Notes: generated by a model from the sequence alone, not told the origin. A stretch of 64,000 nt of DNA from Nevskia sp. (GCA_031291075.1 JARLJS010000186.1:1-64000); one strand, 5' to 3'. Shown: positions 1 to 7,258, counted from the stretch's first letter. Numbers and translations are program-made.

Positions 1-507
1 ACGCGCGAGGTCGCGGTCGGCGACAGGCTGCGCGTCACCGGCAATGATCGGGCACTCGGCATCCGCAACGGTGAACCCGGCGTGGTCGAGTCCGTGTCGG
101 GCGACACAATCGAATTGCGCGCGCCTGACGGGACTCGTAAGCAACTCAAGACTGATCGAGTCCTACCCGTCGAACACGGCTACGCAGCGACCGGCCACAG
201 CGCCCAGGGCCTCGGCGCCGATCGCGTGCTGCTCGATAAGGATACGCGTGTGCGGACGACGGATCACCGAAGCTTCTATACCGATCTGACCCGCGCCAAG
301 CACCAAGCCATCGTTTACACCAATGACCGCCAAGCTTTGCCCAAGGCCATCGCGCGGCAGTCGCAGAAAGCAGCGGCGCTCGATGTTTCGGGTGCGGGTT
401 CCGGGCGCAGTCACACCAACACACCTGCGGGCGGCCCGTCCGCAGCCAATACGAAGCAGCAATCCGCGAGCCAGCGCGCCGCGCAGCAGACACCGAATGG
501 GATGTGA
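1..507 (+). CDS. Conjugative relaxase/helicase (MobF/TraA type), C-terminal fragment
   Basis: The open frame runs in from the left edge, so only about the last 168 residues are present. They match the C-terminal RecD-like helicase half of MobF relaxases. The stretch HGYAATGHSAQGLGADRVLL (residues about 59-78) is the late helicase motif, and SFYTDLTRAKHQAIVYTND (about 91-109) is the usual motif VI region with its TRAK core. The last 40 residues are a low-complexity Ala/Gln/Ser tail. In the full protein the missing N-terminal part would nick and covalently bind the transfer origin, and the helicase would unwind the transferred strand. With the downstream AlpA-like gene and the integrase at 2038-3264 it marks an integrated conjugative or mobilizable element. 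Confidence 0.8.
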   Translation, partial: TREVAVGDRLRVTGNDRALGIRNGEPGVVESVSGDTIELRAPDGTRKQLKTDRVLPVEHGYAATGHSAQGLGADRVLLDKDTRVRTTDHRSFYTDLTRAKHQAIVYTNDRQALPKAIARQSQKAAALDVSGAGSGRSHTNTPAGGPSAANTKQQSASQRAAQQTPNGM

Positions 508-548
508 AAGGGACTTGAGGCGGCTCGCTGAGCTGCAGGAGCAATGTC

Positions 549-1019
549 ATGTCGAGAAAATGGATGCGATCAACAAGGGTAAAAGGGCGCACAGGTTGCC
601 GCCGAGCAGAAGCACTGGAAAGCCCTGAGGCTACGCGACAGCTCAGCCTTCAGTTCGATTTTGCGCCTGCCCGGAATGTTAGCGCCGCCCCCCGCAAGCG
701 TCTTGAACGTGCACAGGCGAATCCACAGTCAGCGGACAAGGTTATCTCGGGCATGACCAATCGCGCGCCCAACGTCGCGAGCATGTCAATTTCACCGCCA
801 AACGGCTCGACCAGTCCGGAACCGTCCGATGCCTTCCTAAGACTTCCGGCTGTCAAGGCAAAGACCGGCCTCAGCCGTTCGACGATCTATGATCGAATCG
901 ACAAGGGTGCCTTCCCCGCGCCCGTTCGGCTCGGAGGGAAAGCGGTTGGCTGGCCCGCGTCCGATATTGACGCGTGGATCGTGAGTACCGTTGCGCAGGG
1001 CCGCAAGGCGGCTGGTTAG
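549..1019 (+). CDS. AlpA-like excisionase/transcriptional regulator
   Basis: The C-terminal 60 residues are a typical AlpA/MerR-like winged-helix domain: FLRLPAVKAKTGLSRSTIYD followed by a basic wing with FPAPVRLGGKAVGWP and a DIDAWI helix. AlpA proteins of prophages and integrative elements act as excisionases or activate integrase transcription. The N-terminal roughly 75 residues are low in recognisable structure. ATG codons at 753 and 783 are alternative starts that would give a compact 70-90 residue protein of usual AlpA size, so the true start is uncertain. It sits between the relaxase gene and the cargo, on the opposite strand to the integrase. Confidence 0.75.
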   Translation: MSRKWMRSTRVKGRTGCRRAEALESPEATRQLSLQFDFAPARNVSAAPRKRLERAQANPQSADKVISGMTNRAPNVASMSISPPNGSTSPEPSDAFLRLPAVKAKTGLSRSTIYDRIDKGAFPAPVRLGGKAVGWPASDIDAWIVSTVAQGRKAAG

Positions 1020-1109
1020 TCGAGCCATTCGAATCGCGAACTTGTGATGTCCTCTTTGAGCCGACGGAGGCATGCTCACGCCCGAAAATGCCACACAGCT
1101 GGCCTCGCA

Positions 1110-1562
1110 TCACTTTTGAAGTGCATACGGAATTATGGTGTCCTCGCTACTTTCAAATAAGGGACCCAGAAGTCTGTGATCGTTTGTCAAAATAAAGTAA
1201 TCGGGCGCAAGTCTGACTAGAGAGCTGTCTGCTATGCCGAATTCCAAAAAACAATCTGAGTCACAGTCTTTGTCAATTTCGATATCAACTGTTTTGAATA
1301 TCCCGCAAAAAAAAGTTTGCGCAACCTTGTATGCAAGCCGTCTAGCGTGCCCATTCAAATCAATTAGGTTGGACACTTCTGTGGCAATGTACGGCGTAAT
1401 AAAGACTTCGTCGTGCTGGGATATTATCTTTACGACGTTGTCATAGTCAGAGATGCTGAACCCATTTAACCGATTTGAGTTGCGAATATGCCTGCCACCT
1501 TCCACTGCGCCAATTACTAGAAGCAATAGGAGATTGGTGTCAATTATCAGTCGCCTCGACAT
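1110..1562 (-). CDS. PIN-domain protein (putative ribonuclease)
   Basis: This 150-residue protein has the acidic residues expected of an active PIN nuclease: Asp8 in LIIDTN, Glu62 in IATEVSNL, Asp112 in GIADSS and the TND triad at 126-128. PIN domains are Mg-dependent RNases, common in VapC-type toxins but also in processing enzymes. The coding region is clearly more AT-rich than the surrounding chromosome. It lies 5 bp downstream of a small gene (1568-1876) and is probably co-transcribed with it, next to the integrase, where mobile elements usually carry cargo. The upstream partner does not look like a standard DNA-binding antitoxin, so a toxin role is only an inference. Confidence 0.7.
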   Translation of the reverse strand: MSRRLIIDTNLLLLLVIGAVEGGRHIRNSNRLNGFSISDYDNVVKIISQHDEVFITPYIATEVSNLIDLNGHARRLAYKVAQTFFCGIFKTVDIEIDKDCDSDCFLEFGIADSSLVRLAPDYFILTNDHRLLGPLFESSEDTIIPYALQK

Positions 1563-1567
1563 AATAA

Positions 1568-1876
1568 TTAGCTATTGCTCTGACTCTTGAACCCCCTAAA
1601 TTTGGCGGTACGACTGTCGACTAAGAAGACCTTATTTTCTCTTCGGTAGCTCAAGATCTTCGCAAGCTGACGTAGGCCACTTGTTCCTGCGATCCCTCTG
1701 TCGGGATTCTCTATGCCAAGAGGATCTTTCCCTTGGATGTCATAGCTTAGAGAAACCTCATACATTTTATTGTCATCAGACAACAACACGCCCTCCAGCA
1801 CGAAATTAGTAGCATTTGTAATTAGCGATCTCGCGTTCGTGTTGGCGACGCTTATTGCTTCCTCGAAACCAATCAT
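1568..1876 (-). CDS. Small protein of unknown function, partner of the PIN-domain gene
   Basis: The protein has 102 residues and is not recognised by name. It has an N-terminal helix (GFEEAISVANTNARSLI), then strand-rich stretches FVLEGVLLSDDNKMYEVSLSY and NKVFLVDSRTAKFRGFK. A helix followed by strands, ending in a value-is-passed-on motif, resembles the general plan of PepSY-like folds; this is an impression from pattern only. There is no helix-turn-helix, ribbon-helix-helix, signal peptide or membrane segment. It is AT-rich like the PIN gene, whose start follows its stop by 5 bp, so the two form one transcription unit reading towards the AlpA gene. It could be an antitoxin, a substrate adaptor or unrelated. 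Confidence 0.6.
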   Translation of the reverse strand: MIGFEEAISVANTNARSLITNATNFVLEGVLLSDDNKMYEVSLSYDIQGKDPLGIENPDRGIAGTSGLRQLAKILSYRRENKVFLVDSRTAKFRGFKSQSNS

Positions 1877-2037
1877 AAATATCCTTCTGGCCGATCTGAG
1901 TCACTTGCCTTTAAATTGTGAAAGGCCGCTCCGCAGCCCACTGCCGCCGATTGTAGCAAGGCAGGCCGGGTCCACCTTCAAAAATGAAGTCTGCCGTACA
2001 CTGGAGGCCCACCATCACGGAGTTCGCCACACCTAGG

Positions 2038-3264
2038 CTATGCGGCCTTTTTCGACCTAATGGAAACAACCTTGTCAGCGCCCCGGATCAGGCTATCCAG
2101 ATAGTCGGCCCACTCCTGCATCATCGCCTTGCGCTTCGCCAAGTGCTTGGCTTGGTTGTAACTGGCCCGAGTTGCATTTCGCTCCTGATGGTCAAGTTGG
2201 CGCTCGATGAGGTCTTCGTCGAAATCCATCTCGTTCATCAACGTACTTGCGGTCGCGCGGAACCCATGCGCGGAGAACTTTCCCCTGAATCCGATATTCG
2301 CAAGAGCCTGGTTCAAGGTCGTGGAAGCCATGAAGGACTTCGGGCGGCGGATATTCGGGAAAAGATAGTCTCGGTCGCCCGTAAGGCGGTGTAGTTCACG
2401 AATGACGCCAACTGCCTGCCGCGACAGAGGGACAATGTGTGTATCCCGCATCTTCATGATCGGAGCAGGAATCCGCCACTCTGCCGCATCCAGATCAATC
2501 TGGTCCCACTGGGCGCGGCGAACTTCGCCGGGGCGGACGAATGTGAGCAGCAGAAGACGAAGCGCGGCAACGGTAACAGGCGAACCACCGTAGTTCGCAA
2601 GCTTTCCGACCAGGACGGGGATGTCCTTCTTATCCAGTGGGGTTTTATGCTTGATGCGAGGCCGTTCGACTACTCCGCGCAGTGCATACGTCGGATCGTT
2701 CTCGGCACGCAAAGTGAGGATCGAATAGCGAAACACGCTGCCGCATAGTTCCTGCACTAGCAAGGCCGTTACTGGAGCGGGACGCTTTGGCCGCTTTGCG
2801 ATGTTCCGAATCAGCGGCAGCAACCGAGCAGATGAGATTTCCTTGATCGGAAGCGCGCCAATTTCGGGAAAGACTTCCTTTTCGAGGGTGCGCTTCACTC
2901 GCTTGTGACGCACTTCGGACCACTTCACCGACTTGTGATCCATCCATTCGCGAGCCACTGCCTCGAAGGTGTTGTTGGCTTCGTTTGCTTGCCGCAGATG
3001 AACTTCCTGCCGCTGCCGCACCGGATGGACGCCTTGCTTGACGAGCGCTCTCGCCTTGTCGCGCGCCTCGCGTGCCTGGGCCAGCGAAACCATCGGGTAG
3101 TCACCGATCGAGTACAGGCCTTCTTTGCCATGCAGCCAGAAACGGTAGCGCCACAGTTTCGACCCGTTGGGCGAGACAAACAAAAACAAGCCCAACCCGT
3201 CCATCAATTTGTAGGGCTTTTCCTTGGGCTTTGCGTTCCGAATCTTGGTGTCTGTGAGTGACAT
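2038..3264 (-). CDS. P4-type tyrosine site-specific integrase
   Basis: The protein has 408 residues. The N-terminal 90 residues are the DUF4102 arm-type DNA-binding domain (DGLGLFLFVSPNGSKLWRYR, then YSIGDYPMVSLAQAREARD). A core-binding SAM-like domain follows, then the catalytic domain with Arg in FVRPGEVRRAQW, the HxxR box in SAHGFRATAST, His in RQLDHQ, and the nucleophile Tyr in RASYNQAKH near the C-terminus. Length and layout match P4-family integrases, which insert genomic islands, often at tRNA genes. The start lies about 100 bp from direct repeats at 3361-3438, so the element boundary is probably just upstream of this gene. No tRNA is visible at the junction. Confidence 0.93.
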   Translation of the reverse strand: MSLTDTKIRNAKPKEKPYKLMDGLGLFLFVSPNGSKLWRYRFWLHGKEGLYSIGDYPMVSLAQAREARDKARALVKQGVHPVRQRQEVHLRQANEANNTFEAVAREWMDHKSVKWSEVRHKRVKRTLEKEVFPEIGALPIKEISSARLLPLIRNIAKRPKRPAPVTALLVQELCGSVFRYSILTLRAENDPTYALRGVVERPRIKHKTPLDKKDIPVLVGKLANYGGSPVTVAALRLLLLTFVRPGEVRRAQWDQIDLDAAEWRIPAPIMKMRDTHIVPLSRQAVGVIRELHRLTGDRDYLFPNIRRPKSFMASTTLNQALANIGFRGKFSAHGFRATASTLMNEMDFDEDLIERQLDHQERNATRASYNQAKHLAKRKAMMQEWADYLDSLIRGADKVVSIRSKKAA

Positions 3265-3306
3265 GAGCGTCGGCCTCCGCGTAGTCGGCCGACACTAAAA
3301 CGCACA

Positions 3307-3342
3307 TTGGGTATCGGCTTCGATACCCCAATTTATACCCCA
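3307..3342. promoter_or_regulatory. Inverted repeat and ATACCCC iterons upstream of integrase
   Basis: Upstream of the integrase start, GGGTATCG (3309-3316) and CGATACCC (3321-3328) form an 8-bp inverted repeat with a 4-nt spacer. A second ATACCCC copy follows around 3335-3341. Repeated ATACCCC boxes just upstream of P4-type integrase genes fit arm-type sites or an autoregulatory operator. That role is inferred from position. Confidence 0.5.
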
Positions 3343-3360
3343 CTTTGCCTCCGGATGCCA

Positions 3361-3438
3361 CCGGACGACGTCGGATCAATTAGAATAATAACATATTGAT
3401 TTCAATCCATTTTGCGTCGTGAGCCGGACGACATCGGA
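3361..3438. repeat. 15-bp direct repeats at the probable element junction
   Basis: CCGGACGACGTCGGA at 3361-3375 recurs as CCGGACGACATCGGA at 3424-3438, with one mismatch. The intervening 48 bp are AT-rich (TAGAATAATAACATATTGAT and on), unlike the GC-rich DNA that begins after 3440. Position and composition suggest the attachment-site region of the integrated element. From 3439 to 3657 there is GC-rich DNA with no convincing gene; it leads into trkH. Confidence 0.4.
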
Positions 3439-3657
3439 CTGTCTCGGAAGCCAATAAACGCCTTTGGTGAAGACCGACATGGGCGAAAACGGTGCGGGGA
3501 GAGAGGGTCATTGTGCCGGAGCCGTCCCGCCGCAGTCGACAGCGGCCGCGCACACCGGCCGCCGCCGCCGGCCGTCCACCCGCACCGCCGCGCGCTGGCG
3601 GGCCCGGCGGCCGGCGAGTGTAAACTGCGCGCTCTTGGCTGATCGGGAAGAGCGCGG

Positions 3658-5118
3658 TTGTTCAAGGACCTGCTGCACATCGTCAATCCGCTGGGCCTGC
3701 TGCTGATGGCGTTCGCCTCCGCCTACGCCGCGCCGGTGGCCGCCGCCCTGCTCTACGGCGATGGCGCGCTGCGCCCCTTTGCGCTGGCCGGTGCGGCCGA
3801 TCTGCTGATCGGCCTCGCGCTGTGGCGCTTCACCCGCCCGTTCGCGCGCGACCTCAAGTCCCGCGACGGCTACCTGCTGGTGGCGCTGGCCTGGATCCTC
3901 ACCGCCGCCTCGGCCGCCGTGCCGCTCCTGCTGTCGGTCCCGGGGCTGTCGTTCAGCCAGGCCTACTTCGAGGCCATGTCCGGCGTCACCACCAGCGGCG
4001 CCACCGTGCTGAGCGGCATCGACGACCTGCCCCACGCGGTCAAGCTGTGGCGCCACGAGCTGAGCTGGCTCGGCGGCCTCGGCATCATCACCCTGGCGAT
4101 GGCGGTGCTGCCGCTGCTGGGTGTCGGCGGCATGCAGGTGTACCGCGCCGAGGGCACCGGGCCGATCAAGGAAAGCCGCCTCACGCCGCGCGTGATCCAG
4201 ACCTTGCGCTCGCTGTGGGCGATCTACTGCGGGCTCACCCTGGCCTGCCTGCTGCTGCTGCGCCTGGCCGGCATGGACTGGTTCGACGCGCTCTGCCACG
4301 CGCTGTCGGTGCTGTCGCTGAGCGGCTTCTCCACCCACGACGCCGGCATCGCCTACTTCCAGTCGCCGCTGATCGAGCTGGTGCTGATCGTGTTCATGCT
4401 GCTCGCCGGCATCAACTTCGCCACCCACTACATGGCCTGGCGCGGCCGCAGCCTCAAGGCCTACCGCCGCGACGTGGAAGCGCGCGCGCTGCTGCTGGTG
4501 GTGCTGGCGAGCGGCCTGCTGCTGACCGCGTACCTGTGGTATCGCGGCGTGTATCCAAGCGCCTGGACCGCGCTGCGCCACGCCTCCTTCAACCTGGTGT
4601 CGATGGTCACCAACTGCGGCCTGGTCAGCGCCGACTACGGCCGCTGGCCGCTGTTCGCCGGCATGTCGATGGTGGTGCTGTCCTGCGTCGCCGCCTCGGG
4701 CGGCTCCACCGGCGGCGGCATCAAGATGCTGCGCACCCTGATCCTGTTCAAACAGAGCTCGCGCGAGCTGTACTCGCTGGTGCATCCCACCGCGGTCCAC
4801 ACGCTCAAGGTCGGCGGCCAGGTGATCAGCGAACGCGCGGCGCTGTCGGTGTTCGCCTTCGTGCACCTCTACACGGTGACCGTGATGGTGCTGAGCCTGC
4901 TGCTGATCCTGAGCGGCATGGACCTGCTCACGGCCATGTCCGGGGCCATCGCCATGGTCAACAACGGCGCGCATGGGCTGGGGGCGCTGGGGCCTTCGCA
5001 CACGTTTGCGGCGCTGGACGGGTTTCAGACCTGGGTGTGCACGTTCGGCATGCTGGCGGGGCGGCTGGAGTTGTTCATGATCCTGGTGCCGTTGACGCCG
5101 GCGTTCTGGCGGGAGTGA
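3658..5118 (+). CDS. trkH: Trk-type potassium uptake membrane subunit TrkH
   Basis: This 486-residue inner-membrane protein has the four pore loops of the Trk/Ktr family: SGVTTSGATVLSG, SLSGFSTHDAG, SMVTNCGLVS and AMVNNGAHGLG, each carrying the selectivity-filter glycine. Multiple hydrophobic helices fill the rest. The length matches TrkH (about 483). TrkH forms the K+ pathway and needs the cytoplasmic NAD-binding partner TrkA, which is encoded at 7270-8649 in the opposite direction. The first in-frame start that keeps the conserved N-terminus (FKDLLHIVNPLGLLLM) is TTG at 3658. The two Trk genes are separated by a 2.1-kb repeat-bracketed insertion. Confidence 0.93.
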   Translation: MFKDLLHIVNPLGLLLMAFASAYAAPVAAALLYGDGALRPFALAGAADLLIGLALWRFTRPFARDLKSRDGYLLVALAWILTAASAAVPLLLSVPGLSFSQAYFEAMSGVTTSGATVLSGIDDLPHAVKLWRHELSWLGGLGIITLAMAVLPLLGVGGMQVYRAEGTGPIKESRLTPRVIQTLRSLWAIYCGLTLACLLLLRLAGMDWFDALCHALSVLSLSGFSTHDAGIAYFQSPLIELVLIVFMLLAGINFATHYMAWRGRSLKAYRRDVEARALLLVVLASGLLLTAYLWYRGVYPSAWTALRHASFNLVSMVTNCGLVSADYGRWPLFAGMSMVVLSCVAASGGSTGGGIKMLRTLILFKQSSRELYSLVHPTAVHTLKVGGQVISERAALSVFAFVHLYTVTVMVLSLLLILSGMDLLTAMSGAIAMVNNGAHGLGALGPSHTFAALDGFQTWVCTFGMLAGRLELFMILVPLTPAFWRE

Positions 5119-5137
5119 GCGGTGGGCGCTGTCCGCT

Positions 5138-5177
5138 TGTCATCCCCGCGTAGGTGGGGATCCAGTTTTCGTTGCGG
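5138..5177. repeat. REP-like palindromic repeat, left copy
   Basis: TTGTCATCCCCGCGTAGG is followed by TGGGGATCCAGTTTTCGTTG. The CCCC...GGGG half-sites make a small hairpin. A diverged copy lies in inverted orientation at 7218-7258 (complement reads TTGTCGTTCCCGTGTGGGCG and on). The two copies are the outermost parts of the composite inverted repeats around the cassette genes. Confidence 0.65.
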
Positions 5178-5261
5178 TGAGCGTTGCCGTTGTCCGACAA
5201 TATGCTTGTACTGTGGCACGCGCTTCGCGTGGTAGCGGCTCCCGCTCCGCACCGTTCTGTT

Positions 5262-5576
5262 CCGCCATAAATGGCGGGTCACTTTTTGTCTACAGCGACA
5301 AAAAGTAACCAAAAAGCGCCGCCCCGGAGCCTGCGCCGATCAATCGCGAAAAGAAGAAGCGCGATTGATCGGTTCCCTGCGCTTCTCGCCCATGGCGGGT
5401 TCCGCCGACAGGCCATCCCTGGCCTGACGGCGGAAGCTTCGGCATCCTGCCTCGCCCCGCGCCAAGCAGGCGCGGGCTCACGTCCGCCATGGGCTGCGAT
5501 GCTCGGCGCAGACAACGGGGAGGAACGTCAAAAGCGAACTGCTCAGGTCGGAACCGCTGCGCGGTTCCGACTACAT
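5262..5576 (+). repeat. Multi-hairpin structured repeat element, copy 1
   Basis: About 310 nt of non-coding DNA built from nested hairpins. The arms are 5262-5268/5271-5277; 5281-5290/5297-5306 (10 bp); 5336-5348/5360-5372 (13 bp); a long-range stem 5388-5398/5484-5494 (11 bp) enclosing 5401-5414/5421-5434 (13 pairs around one A-A mismatch) and 5456-5463/5469-5476 (8 bp); and 5547-5557/5561-5571 (11 bp). A second, inverted copy lies at 6806-7100 and keeps every stem except the first while changing the paired bases together. Overlapping short ORFs on both strands are not genes. The stretch 5577-5734 between this element and the next gene contains no ORF, only a GTTAGAC box at 5679-5685. Confidence 0.8.
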
Positions 5577-5734
5577 GACTCAATAGTCCGTGAGTTGGTT
5601 TGGCCTGTCGCGAAAAATTGATCCGTTCTAATATGACGTAGTCGCGCGATATCAGGGAGTTGCCCGTTGAATTGCTACGTTAGACCGCAAGTTCGGCGCC
5701 ATCCTGCACGGTTCAATCAGGGTGAGGCCTCCAA

Positions 5735-6112
5735 GTGAAGCTCCTTCCTACGCAGACGGACGAGATCTCTCTCTCCGCCCTTGGCGAGGAAGCGAGCTTC
5801 ATGCTCATGCGGCACGACTTTTCAACGTTGGCGGATAGGTTTGGCTATGTCCTCGCGCATGGTCGCGAGACCGCGGCGGCTATCGAAGCTGACTACTTAG
5901 GGGCCGCGGCGTTGCCCCGTAAAGCAGAATCAAACGAGCGCCCGTCGATTGTGGTGAAGTATTTCAACCCGAATAGCACGGGCTTGTTTGCGGTGGTCGA
6001 GTGTAGTGTCCCTGTGGCCGTCGGTGGCGCCGTCCTTCTGGAGCTCATAGTTACCGGGAAGGGAGAAGAGAAACACATCACTGTGGAGGACATCAGCGGT
6101 GTTTCTGCATAG
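5735..6112 (+). CDS. Hypothetical protein, cassette-like gene 1
   Basis: The protein has 125 residues and is not recognised. It has a helical N-terminal half (FSTLADRFGYVLAHGRETAAAIEADYL) and a strand-rich C-terminal half ending KGEEKHITVEDISGVSA. No signal peptide or membrane helix is seen. Its base composition is less GC-biased than the flanking trk genes. The stop codon is followed at once by GCCCAAC (6113-6119), which fits the 5-prime core box (RYYYAAC) of integron attC sites. A GTTAGAC box lies 49 bp before the start. It is bracketed with the next gene by inverted repeats. The small size and alpha/beta look would fit an immunity-like or cassette-encoded protein, but no function can be assigned. 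Confidence 0.55.
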   Translation: MKLLPTQTDEISLSALGEEASFMLMRHDFSTLADRFGYVLAHGRETAAAIEADYLGAAALPRKAESNERPSIVVKYFNPNSTGLFAVVECSVPVAVGGAVLLELIVTGKGEEKHITVEDISGVSA

Positions 6113-6195
6113 GCCCAACTGCCGATTGAGGCAGACGGCGCGGACAACTCCATTGGTGTCGAACAGGCCTGCTCTGCGGGCCGTCGTTTAAGCTG
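6113..6195. other. Possible degenerate attC-like intercistronic region
   Basis: GCCCAAC stands right after the stop of the upstream gene, and a CGTTTAAGC sequence lies near the other end, about 75 nt later. This is the spacing and placement of integron recombination sites. The second box does not match the GTTRRRY consensus and the internal palindrome is weak (only CTGCC/GGCAG is clear), so this would be a decayed site at best. Confidence 0.25.
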
Positions 6196-6702
6196 GTGCT
6201 AAGTGTTATGGGAAGCGCGTTATTTGAGGCCTTCACCAGCCCAGCCGCAATGGTACAGGCTGAGCTGGAGCTAATTGCGAAGGGGCAGGATGCAGTGCCG
6301 ATCTTGGAATCGCTTTTGTCTGGCGAAGCCAAGAACGATCTCGGCATTCCATATCGTGATCTTGGGCTCCCCTTACGCTGCGCGCTAGAAATCATTAGCC
6401 GCCTCGGGCCAACTGCGCGGGCTGTTGAACCGCTGGTACGGCAGGAGCTTCGAGCGGGGCACTTTGCTGCAGCTCAAGCCTTGAGTTCATTCGAGTCTGT
6501 ACAAGAGGACTCCATCATCGAACTCGCGGCACATCTTGGTCAGGGTGGCGATATCGGCTGGGAGTCGGCCGCTGCAATTCTGCAGCTAGGTGTTGAATCA
6601 CATCCTGCTGTGCGTGCAGTCATCGAAGGCTCACGGCAGGCCGCGAAGGAACTCAGTCGCGTCAAGTCGCAAATTGAAGGCAAAGCGCATGGGAAAGCCT
6701 AA
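6196..6702 (+). CDS. HEAT-repeat-like hypothetical protein, cassette-like gene 2
   Basis: This 168-residue, almost all-helical protein has repeated helix pairs such as AELELIAKGQDAVPILESLL, CALEIISRLGPTARAVEPLV and FAAAQALSSFESVQEDSIIE. The pattern resembles HEAT or ARM repeats used as scaffolds or as immunity proteins. The frame opens with GTG at 6196; ATG at 6208 is an equally good start. The stop codon TAA is embedded in GCCTAAC (6697-6703), the classical arrangement for gene cassettes whose stop lies inside the attC core. No toxin gene is adjacent. Function is unknown. Confidence 0.55.
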   Translation: MLSVMGSALFEAFTSPAAMVQAELELIAKGQDAVPILESLLSGEAKNDLGIPYRDLGLPLRCALEIISRLGPTARAVEPLVRQELRAGHFAAAQALSSFESVQEDSIIELAAHLGQGGDIGWESAAAILQLGVESHPAVRAVIEGSRQAAKELSRVKSQIEGKAHGKA

Positions 6703-6710
6703 CAGCTCAC

Positions 6711-6773
6711 GTAGGGCGGGAGGAGCGCAAGCGCATCCCGCCTTTCGCGACGGGCGGGATGCTCCCGCCCTAC
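6711..6773. repeat. Palindromic REP-type hairpin
   Basis: GTAGGGCGGGAG at 6711-6722 pairs with CTCCCGCCCTAC at 6762-6773, and inside it GCATCCCGCC (6733-6742) pairs with GGCGGGATGC (6753-6762). The arrangement is a REP-like palindrome and could also act as a terminator for the cassette genes, although no T-run follows. Confidence 0.65.
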
Positions 6774-6805
6774 TGCACTACTACACTGCACCTTATCATT
6801 CCATG

Positions 6806-7100
6806 TAGTCGGAACCGCGCAGCGGTTCCGACTTGAGCAGTTCGCTTTTGACGTTCCCCCCGTTGGCTGCGCCGAGCATCGCAGCCCGCGGCGGTATGGG
6901 CCGGCGCGTGTGTTCGCGCCGGGCGAGGCAGGATGCCGAAGCGTCCACCGTCAGGCCAGGGATGGCCTGTCGGTGGACCCCGCCGCGGGCGAGAAGCACA
7001 GGGAACTCTCTCATCGCGCTTTTGCTTCTTGCGATGAGAGGGCGCAGCCGTTGGGGCGGCGTTTCTTGCCTACTTCTTGTCGCTGTTGACAAGAAGTAGG
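6806..7100 (-). repeat. Multi-hairpin structured repeat element, copy 2 (inverted)
   Basis: This is the complementary-strand copy of the element at 5262-5576. Stems in plus-strand coordinates are 6808-6818/6822-6832; the long-range stem 6884-6894/6980-6990; 6901-6908/6915-6922; 6944-6957/6964-6977; 7008-7017/7031-7040; and 7070-7081/7088-7099. Short conserved single-stranded tracts such as GACGTTCCCCCCGTTG and GAGCATCGCAGC also recur. Compared with copy 1 the stems differ by paired substitutions, so the fold is kept. From 7101 to 7217 the sequence holds no gene. Confidence 0.8.
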
Positions 7101-7217
7101 TCGCCGCCAGGCGAAATACACGCTTTCAAACTCGGGAAGGCACCACACGCGCGCAAGCGCATGCGCCAAGGTTTCAGAGCGTGGTATGCGCTACGCGAAA
7201 GCCGACTGCGCCGCGTG

Positions 7218-7258
7218 CCGCACCGAAAACTGGGCCCCCGCCCACACGGGAACGACAA
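7218..7258. repeat. REP-like palindromic repeat, right copy (inverted)
   Basis: The plus-strand sequence CCGCACCGAAAACTGGGCCC followed by CCGCCCACACGGGAACGACA is the diverged complement of the repeat at 5138-5177. It lies just beyond the 3-prime end of trkA and closes the composite inverted repeat on this side. Confidence 0.6.

Noticed and set aside
3361-3660. tRNA gene as target of the integrase
   Set aside because: No cloverleaf or T-loop consensus could be found on either strand around the junction; no tRNA or rRNA gene was recognised in the whole window.
5271-5621. Short ORFs inside the structured repeats (also 6796-7092 on the minus strand)
   Set aside because: The two translations look alike only because the DNA is repeated. 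Substitutions follow stem pairing, not codon positions, and there is no ribosome-binding site.
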